This document shows, one piece after another, positions 1 through 9,275 of a stretch of 31,451 nt of DNA (position 1 is its first letter; each line of letters starts with the position of its first letter). A program made the position numbers and the translations under genes. Source of the stretch: Amphimedon queenslandica. Its lineage: Eukaryota; Porifera; Demospongiae; Haplosclerida; Niphatidae. The notes under the pieces are model-generated. The model saw nothing but the letters and a program-made list of their open reading frames with translations, was not told the origin of the DNA and made no database searches. Location of the stretch: NCBI RefSeq assembly GCF_000090795.2, contig NW_003546556.1, positions 79,173 to 110,623 of the forward strand, read 5' to 3'.

Positions 1-184
1 AAACCCATTAGTTCCATTGTCACGAAATCCGTGACAAGCAAAAACCCATTAGTTCCATTGTCACGAAATCCGTGACAAGTAAAAACCCATTAGTTCCATT
101 GTCACGAAATCCGTGACAAGCAAAAACCCATTAGTTCCATTGTCACGAAATCTGTGACAAGCAAAAACCCATTAGTTCCATTGA
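1..184. repeat. 41-bp minisatellite, about 4.5 copies
   Basis: Direct repeats of 41 bp start at 1, 42, 83, 124 and 165 and differ by only one or two bases. Each full unit contains an inverted repeat, TGTCACG then CGTGACA with a 5-base spacer, so the array is a series of small potential hairpins. The copies abut with no unique spacers. The array lies in the intron upstream of the first visible ADAM10-like exon. Confidence 0.95.
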
Positions 185-244
185 TCCTGTATATTCTGGT
201 ACATGTAGATGTTTTATTTCTTGCTCTTTGATTCTCTCCTTCAG

Positions 245-1589
245 ATCGGTGTTTCCTAACTGAAGGGGATAATTGTAGGAACCTCCTCATTGATGAGGGG
301 GAGGAGTGCGACTGTGGACTCAATTTCAATCAAATTACCGGACTATGTTACAATGACAGCTGCTGCAATGGCTCCATATGTCAGCTGGCAGTGAGAAATG
401 AAGCCTCAGTAGATTGCAGGTCAGTATTGACAATATACTGTATCTCTCAGCATCAGCTTCATGAGCTGATAACCACTAGCTGCAATACAGTACATGACAT
501 TTGGAGCAACTTTATAAATTCATAAAATATCCAATTTTGATCAGAATGAGCTCAAAATTTCTATGCAATATAAGTACATGTATATCCAGGGTTGCCAATA
601 GGCTACGTGGGGCCCAGGGCAAAAACTTTGATGGGGCCCCTACTAATACAAATCTCCCCCTTATTAATAACAGCGATTAACAAAATGGCCCAGCAAGAGT
701 TAACTTTAAAAAGTTGTCATGATTCTTTGATCTTTTTCTGTGAAAATCTATGCATACTTTACTACTGACCAGGTGCTTGGGGGCCCCCTATTGATTGGGG
801 GCCCGGGGCAAAATGCCCCACCTGCCCCCCCCCCCTATTGGCAGCCCTGTGTATATCCATCAGAAAATGTAATTAAAATGAAGAATTTTCTCCTATTAAT
901 TTTTGGCAAAATTTGGCCCATGATCCTGTACTATTTCCCGGTATAGCAAGGCTGCAAAAGTCGTGGCAGCCATTTTGTTTGGGGGTGAATCCTACTTAGT
1001 AACGCTACCGCGTTACTAATATAGTATAGTGACTTTGGCTCGATTTTTGATAAACTTAACAAATTTATTATTATTATTATTATTTCTATTTTCATTTTCT
1101 ATTAGTCCTCAACAGGGCAGCTGCTGTCTACAGAACTGTTCTTTCAGGACCCTGGAGAGTAACTTCACTTGTTTCCTGGAAGATGACTGTGCTTTCAATC
1201 AAACTTGCAAATATCCTTTTATACAGCACATGTACATGTCACAGGATACATACAATGTATACATGCAAATCTAGCACCTGTACTATATAGCCCATGCCTT
1301 TTTTTTAAATGGCTCTGAAATCATCTCCAATTTTTGTTAACTTTTCTGGTACATATTGATGTTCTTGTGTTACATGTACACGTATGTAGAAAGTTTGAGC
1401 TGATTCCACTTTAATTTCTTTAGTTATGAGCATTTTAAGAATTATGCCAAATTTTAAAAGAATATAATTGTGTGTCCTTAACTCTTTCCTACTGGGACCA
1501 GTGCTGCTTGTCCAACTCCTGAACCAATCCCATCTGAAAACAACACAGCAATACCTTGTAATGGAGGAAGCAACTACTGCCAGAATGGG

Positions 1590-1631
<42 letters not shown>

Positions 1632-2453
1632 TAGGGAAAGAGAAAGAGAGAGGTGGGAGGGAGATGGAAGCTAATGAGATGCAACAGAGAGAGAGCAAAG
1701 TTTACAATAATGGAGCCATTAGTTCACGTGCCTCAAAAGGTACAATGTAGCTATAATTACATTAAACTACTCGAGCACAATAATTAGTGACCATATTGGT
1801 ACTATATGGTATGCATGCTCATACACAGTATAATGTAAGTACATCATTATTTATTCTAAGTTTACACACATACATTCATTTCCTCACTTTAGGAATGCAC
1901 TGGATCAATATGTGTACCACTCAACCTCAGAGACTGTGAATGCACTCAACAAGACTTGAAGTGTCACGTTTGCTGTGAACTTAATGAAGTATGTACCTCT
2001 ACCATTTCACTAGCAGAATCCAATGACACTGCAAGAGGTTACCTTCCCAATGGAGAGGGTCAGTTCCTACAGGTTGGATTCCCTTGTAATAATTTCAATG
2101 GATACTGTGACTTCCTTAATTCCTGTCAACCAGTCCAGAGCGAGGGTGCCTTAAGAAGACTGACTAATCTATTGACTGGGGAACAACTTGAAAGCATCAT
2201 ACGCTACCTGACAGAGTATTGGTGGGCTGCTTTGGTTGGTAGTGTTGTCACTCTGGTCGTTTTGTTTTTGGTTGTGTTGGCCTGCCATTGCTTACTCCCT
2301 CGTCCTGAGCACATGAAGAAAAGAGGAGAGAGGCGCAAGTCGTTACGTAGGAGTTATTCTCAAAGGAGGAGGTCCAGAAGAGCAGTAAGGAACAGTGATG
2401 AATATCCCATGAGTGGGTACCATCAACCTGCTACTGCCATGCAGTATGGGTAA
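245..2453 (+). CDS. ADAM10: ADAM10/Kuzbanian-like membrane metalloprotease, 3' portion (four terminal exons)
   Basis: This is the C-terminal part of a membrane-anchored disintegrin metalloprotease; family members shed ectodomains, including Notch. Exons are 245-419, 1106-1210, 1493-1589 and 1893-2453, and the joins keep one frame. The first exon ends the disintegrin region (EGEECDCG, DSCCNGSIC). The next exons encode QQGSCC, a CNGTSAACP segment and YCQNG-ECTGSIC. The last exon holds CHVCCEL, PCNNFNGYCD, a membrane span beginning at EYWWAALVG (about 2215-2290) and a basic tail (RRKSLRRS). The order and spacing of these motifs match the vertebrate ADAM10 C-terminus as I recall it (CNGFTALCP, GSIC, CHVCC, PCNDFRGYCD, HWWAVL). 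The propeptide and HExxH catalytic domain must lie left of the window. The end is ambiguous: TAA at 2451-2453 follows Tyr-Gly, but a GTAAGG donor at 2450 joined to an acceptor ending at 2603 would give Tyr-Gly-Tyr and stop at 2608-2610. Partial at the left edge. Confidence 0.9.
587..849. mobile_element. hAT-like MITE with 8-bp target-site duplication
   Basis: A 263-bp non-coding element has 15-bp terminal inverted repeats (CAGGGTTGCCAATAG, and CAGGGCTGCCAATAG on the other strand). It is flanked by a perfect 8-bp direct repeat, tgtatatc, at 579-586 and 850-857. CAGGG ends and an 8-bp duplication are hallmarks of hAT transposons. The interior is rich in GGGGCCC and poly-C and has no transposase. 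It sits in an intron of the ADAM10-like gene and interrupts a copy of the dispersed repeat described elsewhere. Confidence 0.88.
996..1019. repeat. perfect 10-bp inverted repeat with 4-base loop
   Basis: TTAGTAACGC and GCGTTACTAA flank TACC and form a perfect hairpin in the intron before the ADAM10-like exon at 1106. The surrounding segment (about 930-1020) interrupts the dispersed repeat between its CCTGTACTA core and the following TAGTATAGTGAC, so it may be a small insertion. Function unknown. Confidence 0.6.
1211..1492 (+). other. U12-type AT-AC spliceosomal intron in the ADAM10-like gene
   Basis: The exon ending at 1210 is followed by ATATCCTTTT, the minor-spliceosome AT-AC 5' splice-site consensus. 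At 1475-1482 lies TCCTTAAC, the U12 branch-point consensus, ten bases before an AC at 1491-1492. Joining 1210 to 1493 gives Cys-Asn-Gly-Thr-Ser-Ala-Ala-Cys-Pro, which lines up with CNGFTALCP of vertebrate ADAM10. No GT donor gives this join. The intron is 282 bp, phase 2, and contains a copy of the dispersed repeat (about 1300-1450). Confidence 0.85.
1591..1656. repeat. GA microsatellite directly after a 5' splice site
   Basis: A nearly pure (GA)n tract begins inside the GTAAGA donor that follows the ADAM10-like exon ending at 1589. It decays into GGGA-rich sequence toward about 1670. Confidence 0.85.
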
Positions 2454-2789
2454 GGAGGGAGAGAGGGAGGGTAAAATTTAGTAGTTGAATTGAGGAGTAC
2501 ATGAATATCTTGACTTCATTGCTTGATGATGATAATAATAATAATAATAATGATAATAATAATTGCTTCATAACCAAATATTTATTTTTTGTCTTTTTTA
2601 CAGATATTAGAAGAAGTGCCAGACCCTATAAACTATAATCATTGTCCTATGTCGTGTTCTTTTTCTCTATCCCTCTCCCCCCCTTTCTCTCTCTATAATC
2701 ATTATCATTATTCAATAGTTGTGTGTAGTAGATAATCTGGGTATTATTATTATTTTTTTATTTTTACCTAAATGTTCTTAACTTATTTT

Positions 2790-2816
2790 AATAAAATAAT
2801 GAATAAAATAAATAAA
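2790..2816 (+). terminator. clustered poly(A) signals for the ADAM10-like gene
   Basis: At least three overlapping AATAAA hexamers lie about 340-360 bp after the stop codon, in AT-rich sequence. They are the likely cleavage and polyadenylation signals. The promoter-like region of the next gene begins less than 100 bp further on. Confidence 0.6.
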
Positions 2817-2871
2817 AACTTCTTAATTTTTTAATTGCTTTGAATTAATTAATTAATCTTGTTTCCCTCCT

Positions 2872-2902
2872 TTTGGCGGGAAACAGAATAAGCTCCGCCC
2901 AC
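2872..2902 (+). promoter_or_regulatory. E2F-like site and GC box, promoter of the CTDSPL2-like gene
   Basis: TTTGGCGGGAAA at 2872-2883 matches the classic E2F motif, and CTCCGCCCAC follows at about 2893-2902 as an Sp/KLF-like GC box. They are the most GC-rich bases in an otherwise AT-rich intergenic segment and lie upstream of the phosphatase gene. No TATA box is evident. Assignment as its promoter is inference from position. Confidence 0.5.
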
Positions 2903-4065
2903 AGTGAAAGGCGCGTCTATTTTGTAGCGCCTTTACAGAAAATTCTCTTCGTTCTTTCTCTCTCTCTTTTCTCTGAGCCAGCCCATGGATAGAGACTAAG
3001 CCCTCTTCTATTCTGAGCGCCAGTGATAGGAAAAGCTTAACCGTGAAAGAGCGAAGGATTTATCTGTTAGAAGCCTTCCCGTACAAGTGCCCCGTGTTTT
3101 ATATAGCTTTATAATCTACAAGAAAGCACCAAGGTTAGCTAGCTACACTTTAAGAACCCTCCCCTCGCTTATAAAGCTTTAAAAAGAGCTCCCTGTTCGT
3201 TGAAGTGTTTAGAAACAGTGTACTTTGGCAGTTTTCTCAATTTCTAGTAGTAAATGATCACTGGTGTGTGTATGCGTATATACTGTATTAGGCCTGCGCT
3301 TAGTTTGTGTATTGTCTATGTTTATGTACATGTACTTTTGTGATTAAATATACTGTAATCATTAAATGTATACTTACTTCATATTTATTTTATATTAAAA
3401 GTGAGAACAAGATTTTCCAGATGTACATGTACATTTATATCCACATATTACATGTACTTATTTTAAAGTTAAAATCTTCATATCAGTTGTAATGATATCT
3501 TCTGTAATATTTAGTTACTGAATAAACCCCCTCTAGCCCTCCCTCTCCCCCTCCATAACTAATACCATTTTGGTAGTAAGTGTAAAAGTGTCAGCTAGTC
3601 TCTGGAATCCTTATAAAGGACCCTGTTGACACCTGCTTTATGAATCAGTCCCATTGTGGCTTACCACAGTTCCCTCCTTCTCCTCATTGTGTACCCAATG
3701 GCTGAATTATAGTGTCTGTGTACTGGCCCTTGTTTCTGTTTATCTAATACCTTGTGCTAAAAGACATTGAATTACTGACCAACACTACTGAGATACATCT
3801 GTAGGTGTTCTCCTTTATAATGAGGACTGCCCTCTTGTAGTAGGTACTTTTATTTGAAAGGTGTCCTTAATATAAACCCTACACTACTCACTATGTTAAC
3901 AGTATGTCTATTAGTACTGCACATTGTGTATCTCAGGGCATGAAATATAGCAGAATATAGGCATACACTGGTAATGAAGTGTCTTATCCTTATTATAGAG
4001 GCTATCCTGTACTGTATAGTAACTTGTATTTATTAGCTACTGTATCTCTTTTCTTTTCTTCATAG
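2903..4065 (+). other. 5' UTR and first intron region of the CTDSPL2-like gene
   Basis: No coding exon could be supported here. The ATG at 2983 opens only a four-codon frame. A pyrimidine-rich acceptor (ttcttttcttcatag) ends at 4065, one base before the start codon exon, so at least one non-coding first exon must lie upstream. A weak donor candidate is aag|gttagc near 3133. The rest is AT-rich with ACATGT/GTAC-rich simple sequence. Confidence 0.5.
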
Positions 4066-4066
4066 C

Positions 4067-6591
4067 ATGACATCTTCATCGGTCTACCCAGCACTCCAGT
4101 CAGTTCTTTGTTCTCCTCCTCTAAAAGCTCCTCGGATTGCTTGGTTAGATGTCAAAGCCCCTTCGTCTCCATCGCCTGGTCCTTCTCCTCCTCATGGATT
4201 CTCTCATCATCATGGTGGTGTTCTTTGTTCTCCTGTCCATCACATCATAGAAGAGAAGGGTCCTCAAGATGAGACGGTGACATCAAGTGTGTCATCTTGT
4301 TCGTCTTCTTGTGTGTGTACATTCATCAATGAGGACAATGTGAGAGGAGGAGAGATGTGTTCAAGAGAAGACGGAGCCTCCAACGATGATGTAAGACTCT
4401 CTCTCTCACACACACACACATCATTACTTTATTTTATAAATATTTCCCCACTATATTCATAGTAAATTCCTTAAACCACAATCCTTCATACTACTGAGTA
4501 GGAGTGATTTAATTATCCATCACATGTTCTCATATACTAATTGTACACTTTTAGCACATACCAATTAATGCCTCCATACAATGTCTGTGTGTGTCTGTGT
4601 GTCTGTGTGTGTGTGTGTCTACTATTCGTACAGTCACTATGTGTAGTACAGTATATGTGTATGTACTTGTACTTATAATTGAATGTGTTGTATGGTGTTT
4701 GTTGGTGTGTGGTAGCACTATTAAGAATCATCATCTATAGTGTTTTATAGTGACATGTTTATATTCATAAGTGACACTGCATGCTCTCATTGTCCAGTTA
4801 AGAAGCTGTTGCTTATATAACACATAATACAAACATATACAGAACATATAGATGTACATGCATCAAGAGGTGTTAATGTGTCATGTAGTGAGTCTCCATT
4901 GATTTATACATTATAATGACATGCAGTGTTACTACCTGTGATTGTATTCATGTCCTGAGACCAAGGGAGGTGGTTATACTATTCACAGTTATTATACACT
5001 GATCAGGCATATGTGTATGGAACTTCAAAGTATGGCTAATCATTGGTGGTGCTTCCTTTTCTTTATATGGAAAGTGGTCTGACTGGTTTTGCTGACTTGT
5101 TTGTCATGTTTTTTATTAATTTGTTGAATTATTAATGAAGCAATCACTGAGTATTGATACGTTTAGATGTTCTGCTTAATTACTCTCCCTCTCTCTCTCT
5201 CTCTCTCCCTCCTTTCTCCCCCCTCTCTCTCTCTCTCAGGAGGTCTTTACTGATCAAATGGTGTCTCATGTTTCTCCAAAGAAGAGAAAGCGTCTTCATG
5301 GTGACAGATACCCTCCTTTTGTAAGTATAGACTATAATTATTAAAATGAAATTCAACCTCTCTCCTCTCTCTCCCTCAGTTTTCAGTGTTAGTTCCTGAT
5401 AGTTCACCTCCTCCAGTACAGCAGCTAGTCTCTCCTAGTCAGTCTCATCAGGTGTTCCCCTCTTTTACAATCAGCGGAAATTATAACATCAACAATAATG
5501 GGGACACGTCTCTTAGTCACATTAATTATAATAAGTTTCTTTGTGGTGATGCTGCCACTTCTTTCACTGTCTCTTCTTCTCCTTCTGCTGTGACCCTCAG
5601 CAACCAACCTGTCTCATGTCTCTGTAGTAGCAGTAATAGCAGGTGGGGAGGGAGAGAGGGGGGAGGGAGGGAGAGAAAGTGAAAGGTTGAAGTGGGTTTT
5701 GAGGGAATATTTTAATTGTGTTATTAGCAAAGAAGCTATACATGTGCTACTATTATTATTTATTTATTTATTTATTTTCATTGTTATTTTTTCTAGTTCA
5801 TTTTGTCTATGTTCAAGTCTTATCTGTGACCAGTCAAACTTAGTAAGTTTCATTCTCTCAATCTTTTTTAAAGTCATAATCTTACTATAATTAATCATAA
5901 ATTAATGTGTTATTCTGTTGTCCAGCTAGTTCAATTATAGTGTTATCTCTGGTATGTTTAATTTGTAATGTTCATCAGGCTCTCCCTCTACTATGTACAG
6001 CTTTCTAAAAAATATAATAATTAATAATAATATTTTCTTATTTCTTTTCCTGTTTGTATTATTTCTGACATGTAGGTGTAGCTTCCATGTTACTTCCTTT
6101 GTCATGTTAATAATAATGATGATGATGATGATACTAGTAACATGTTTTGGACAGTATAGCGTACAGTGTCCTCATGTTCTCTTCTTCTCTCTCCTTAGGC
6201 TGATGGTTTAGCTTCACTCCCCAGAGACCAGGCCTTCCTTCCTGACGACTACCTTCCAAATTTAACCCTTCCCTCACTCAATTATGAGCAGTTAGGGGTG
6301 CAGCAGGTTGATATAACGCCTGCGGACGAGACCAAGCCACTAGTTATTAACACTGTGTCATGTGACAGTGGTGGGACTGCTGATGGGGCAGGGCAATCTA
6401 GTGAGGGGGCGTCAGCTATTGTATCATCAGTGAATCCCGGTGATATTAATAACCCGTTAGTTACTGTGTGTGTACATTTAATGTAGTTATTGTTTTATGG
6501 TTTTATGTAACACATGTATAATGTACCTGTTCTTTTATCTTTAATTAAGTACATATGTACTGGACATGTCTTTATTGGAATCTTCTCTCTC

Positions 6592-6624
<33 letters not shown>

Positions 6625-8497
6625 TCCTTTCTTTGTTCAGTTTTTCTTTCATTCGTTCTTTGCCTCCATTGACAAGTGAGATTACTAACAGACCTCCGGT
6701 TTTACCGAGGAGAACAAGAAGGACTCCTGAATTCTGTCTCGTCCTTGACTTGGTAAATAGACACACACACACATATAACCTTATCTCCCTCCCTCTCTCT
6801 CTCTCTCCCTCTCTCTCTCTCCCTCCCTCTCCCTCTCTCTCTCTCTCTCCCTCTCTCTCTCTCTCTCTCCCTCTCTCTCTCTCTCTCCCTCTCTCTCTCT
6901 CTCTCCCTCTCTCTCCTCTAGGATGAGACTTTGGTCCATTGCAGTCTGTCTAAGTTAGAATTGGCCAATTTCACTTTTAAAGTTGAGTACAGCAACCAGC
7001 TCTTTGATGTGTACGTCCGTCTCAGACCCTATTTCCACGAGTTTTTAGAACGGGTCTCAAAACAATTTGAGGTAATTAAGAGTTCTATCAAGATTCTATC
7101 ACGTTTTCATTCGTTTCTGTGTAAACAGAAGCATAAAAAAGGCACAAAACTATACTGATTGCACCGTTTTTGTTGCTGTGTAAACGCAGCCTAATAATGA
7201 TGATAATGATAACAATAATAATGATTATTATTATTATTATTATTATGAGAGAGAGAGTGAATGAATTTATACAGTAATAACAATGCTAATGATGCTTATT
7301 AATATTCATAGGTGATCCTCTTCACTGCCTCCACTAAAGTGTACGCCGATAAACTGTTGGATCTCATCGACCCATCAAGACGACTAGTCAAGCACAGGCT
7401 CTTCAGGGACCACTGTGTCTGTGTGGACGGTAACTTTATTAAGGAACTGGGGATCCTGGGGAGAGACCTGGCCAAGACTATCATTGTGGATAATTCACCT
7501 CAAGCTTTTGGATATCAGGTAAGGAGTGATTTTAATCTTTACTTGAAGAGCTAAGTTTTTGTTACTTGATAACGATATTCCATTTTTACAAATTCCAGTA
7601 AATTTTAGACAACTGGAACGTGGATTATCTAGCTTTATAATGTACATTTGTTTTAATATTTCTTCTCCTCTCCCTCCCCCCCCCCTCTCTCTCTCTCTCT
7701 TCTCTAATTTGGCATCTATTCTCATCCTGTTTCCATATTTGGTAACATGTTTAGTGTTTGCAATGTCTTTAGCTCTCACGTTTGTTTACAAACAGACAGT
7801 GAAGTCATTCTCGTCTTATTTTGATATTCAAATTTTAGTTGTCCAACGGAGTACCCATTGAGAGCTGGTTCATGGACGAGAATGATGAGGAACTTATGAA
7901 ACTCCTCCCCTTTCTAGAGTCACTCCTGGACAAGGTATGAGTACTATATTATGGTAGTACATTATTTTAAAATGTAAAATTTTTAAAATGGCCATAACTC
8001 AAAAAATATTTGTCAGAATTAGTTCAAACTTGCTACACAGCATAAGGACATCAATATGTATCAGAAAATGTAATAAAAATTTGGTGTGATTTTGCAGCCA
8101 TTTTTGGAAAAAACCATGGGCTATAGCCTTGGCTATTTTTCAGAATTTTGACGTTTTCTTAAAGTGGCCGTAACTTGAAAAATTGAACTGAGAATTGAGT
8201 CAAACTTGCTACACAGCTTAAGGATATCAATATGTATCAGAAAATGTAATAAAAATTTGGGGTGATTTCAGAGCCAATTTTTGGAAAAAACCATGGGCTA
8301 TAGCCTTGGCTATTTTTCAAAAATTGACCCATTTTATAAAATGGTCATAACTTGAAAAATTTGCATTAGAATTAAACATCCATGCAATTTTTGTATAAAA
8401 AACAGGAGCTATCATCAATTTTTTCATTTCTTAGGATGATGTGAGACCATTAATACGTGACAGATATTGTATGCATGAGATTATATTGAACTATTGA
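4067..8497 (+). CDS. CTDSPL2: CTDSPL2/SCP4-like HAD-family CTD phosphatase
   Basis: This is a predicted serine/threonine phosphatase of the FCP/SCP (HAD) family. Exons are 4066-4390 (ATG at 4067), 5240-5320, 5380-5642, 5797-5842, 6199-about 6467, 6641-6752, 6922-7071, 7312-7518, 7839-7934 and 8435-8497, giving about 536 aa. The N-terminal half is Ser/Pro-rich and disordered with a PKKRKR nuclear signal (exon 2). The catalytic half has [27 protein letters not shown] (the DxDxT nucleophile motif), [62 protein letters not shown] and [10 protein letters not shown], collinear with vertebrate CTDSPL2 (about 466 aa). Family roles include RNA polymerase II CTD and Smad dephosphorylation in the nucleus. 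The exon 4 micro-exon (46 nt) is chosen because it restores phase. The donor of exon 5 (6467|GTGTGT) is the least certain junction, and a missed small exon is possible. Confidence 0.9.
4391..5239 (+). other. intron of the CTDSPL2-like gene, with simple repeats only
   Basis: This 849-bp intron (GTAAGA..CAG) holds a TG-rich microsatellite near 4580-4620 and a CT tract near 5180-5237 that serves as the polypyrimidine tract. No other gene is visible. Confidence 0.7.
5843..6198 (+). other. intron of the CTDSPL2-like gene, nothing recognised
   Basis: This 356-bp intron has a GTAAGT donor and a ctctctccttag acceptor. The sequence is AT-rich, with ATT and ATG trinucleotide runs. No gene or transposon could be supported. 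Confidence 0.6.
6785..6917. repeat. about 133-bp CT/CCCT microsatellite filling an intron
   Basis: A run of CT with periodic CCCT interruptions occupies most of the 169-bp intron (6753-6921) that separates the two halves of the phosphatase DxDxT motif. Reading frames through it (SLSLPL repeats) are artefacts. It doubles as the polypyrimidine tract of the exon at 6922. Confidence 0.95.
7080..7191. mobile_element. half-copy of the MITE found in the SRCR-4 intron
   Basis: The reverse complement of this segment matches the first 110 bases or so of the inner MITE at 19338-19523, including the end GGCTGCGTTTACACAGCAAC and an internal CTGTTTACACAGAAACGAAT. The other half is missing, so the copy is truncated. 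It starts eight bases after the 5' splice site of the phosphatase exon ending at 7071. Confidence 0.8.
7950..8400. repeat. two degenerate units of the dispersed ~180-bp repeat
   Basis: Two consecutive copies, offset by about 176 bp, share GGCC(A/G)TAACTTGAAAA-like starts, CAAACTTGCTACACAGC, TATCAATATGTATCAGAAAA and ACCATGGGCTATAGCCTTGG. A third partial copy follows. They fill the last intron (7935-8434) of the CTDSPL2-like gene. Confidence 0.8.
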
Positions 8498-8784
8498 ATC
8501 ACTCCCCCCTCCCCCTCTCTCTCTCCTAGTGTATCAATGTATATCCTTGTAATCTCCTGTTGTGTAATCTTTTTTTGTATTTTTGTGATGTAAATATACA
8601 CAAATATATATTTATCCTTTTTTCTTGTTTATTATTTTTGTATGTGCATGTATGGTGTACATATATATTGCTTTGTGTACCTTTTTTGCTATATATAATG
8701 TACGTGTTTATTTTGTATGTTAATGAAATATTTAATCACTCCAATTCTACTGTTAATAGCTCGTGGCTCTGCATTGGATAACTA
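8498..8784 (+). other. 3' UTR region of the CTDSPL2-like gene
   Basis: T-rich, CT-containing and TATA-rich sequence follows the stop codon at 8495-8497. No canonical AATAAA was identified with confidence. The short open frame here has no family resemblance. Confidence 0.4.
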
Positions 8785-8990
8785 CCCGTATAGCGGGAAA
8801 TTTTGGAGGGAATTAAATTTGGCGAATTTGGCGTTTTGATAGCCATTCGCCAAAATTAAACCCACCATTTTGAGCCATTATACGCATGCTCAATGCACGT
8901 GGCCACCAATTCGCCAAATTAAAATCCGCCAATCACCAAAATTTAGCAATTCGCCAAATTTTAGTCCCTCCAAAATTTTCCGCTATACGG
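8785..8990. mobile_element. MITE with about 45-bp terminal inverted repeats and TA flanks
   Basis: The ends (C)CCGTATAGCGGGAAATTTT and CCGTATAGCGGAAAATTTT (other strand) continue as an imperfect inverted repeat of about 45 bp that includes GGAGGGA and TTTGGCGAATT. TA dinucleotides flank it at 8783-8784 and 8991-8992, as in Tc1/mariner-type elements. It has no coding capacity and lies between two convergent genes. Confidence 0.8.
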
Positions 8991-9275
8991 TATAGCAGGG
9001 TATTTTGTTAAAAACTTGATTATATATTGACTGTGTTGAATGTTATGAATACATGTGATGGGTAGAGTCATGTAACTGAAGCAGTGAAAGTTAATGGGGA
9101 ATTTCAAGCACTGCAAATTAAAAAGTCAAAACTTAGATATTTAACAAAAAACTACAACTAAAACTACATGAAAATCAAACTTGCTATATACAACATCTAA
9201 CAAAGCATTCACATATGAAGTTATTAGTCACTACAGTATAAAGTATTATCTTAATTTCCTGGGTCTGTCTACACA
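8991..9275. other. intergenic space downstream of SRCR-1
   Basis: Convergent 3' ends meet here: the phosphatase gene on the plus strand and SRCR-1 on the minus strand. The sequence is AT-rich and probably carries the SRCR-1 3' UTR. No further gene is visible. Confidence 0.5.

Noticed and set aside
1..184. Palindrome-containing direct repeats resembling a CRISPR array
   Set aside because: Units abut with no unique spacers, no cas genes are present, and the context is a eukaryotic intron.
740..946. Open frame through the GGGGCCC-rich segment
   Set aside because: It spans the MITE border and a poly-C run, and has no family resemblance.
5643..6198. Direct join of the CTDSPL2-like exon ending at 5642 to the exon at 6199
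   Set aside because: The phases clash (phase 2 into a phase 0 exon gives an immediate stop). The 46-nt exon at 5797-5842 with good splice sites resolves it.
6555..6926. Open frame rich in SLSLSLPL on the plus strand
   Set aside because: It is translation of CT microsatellite. Only the [13 protein letters not shown] part (6641-6752) is a real exon of the phosphatase gene.
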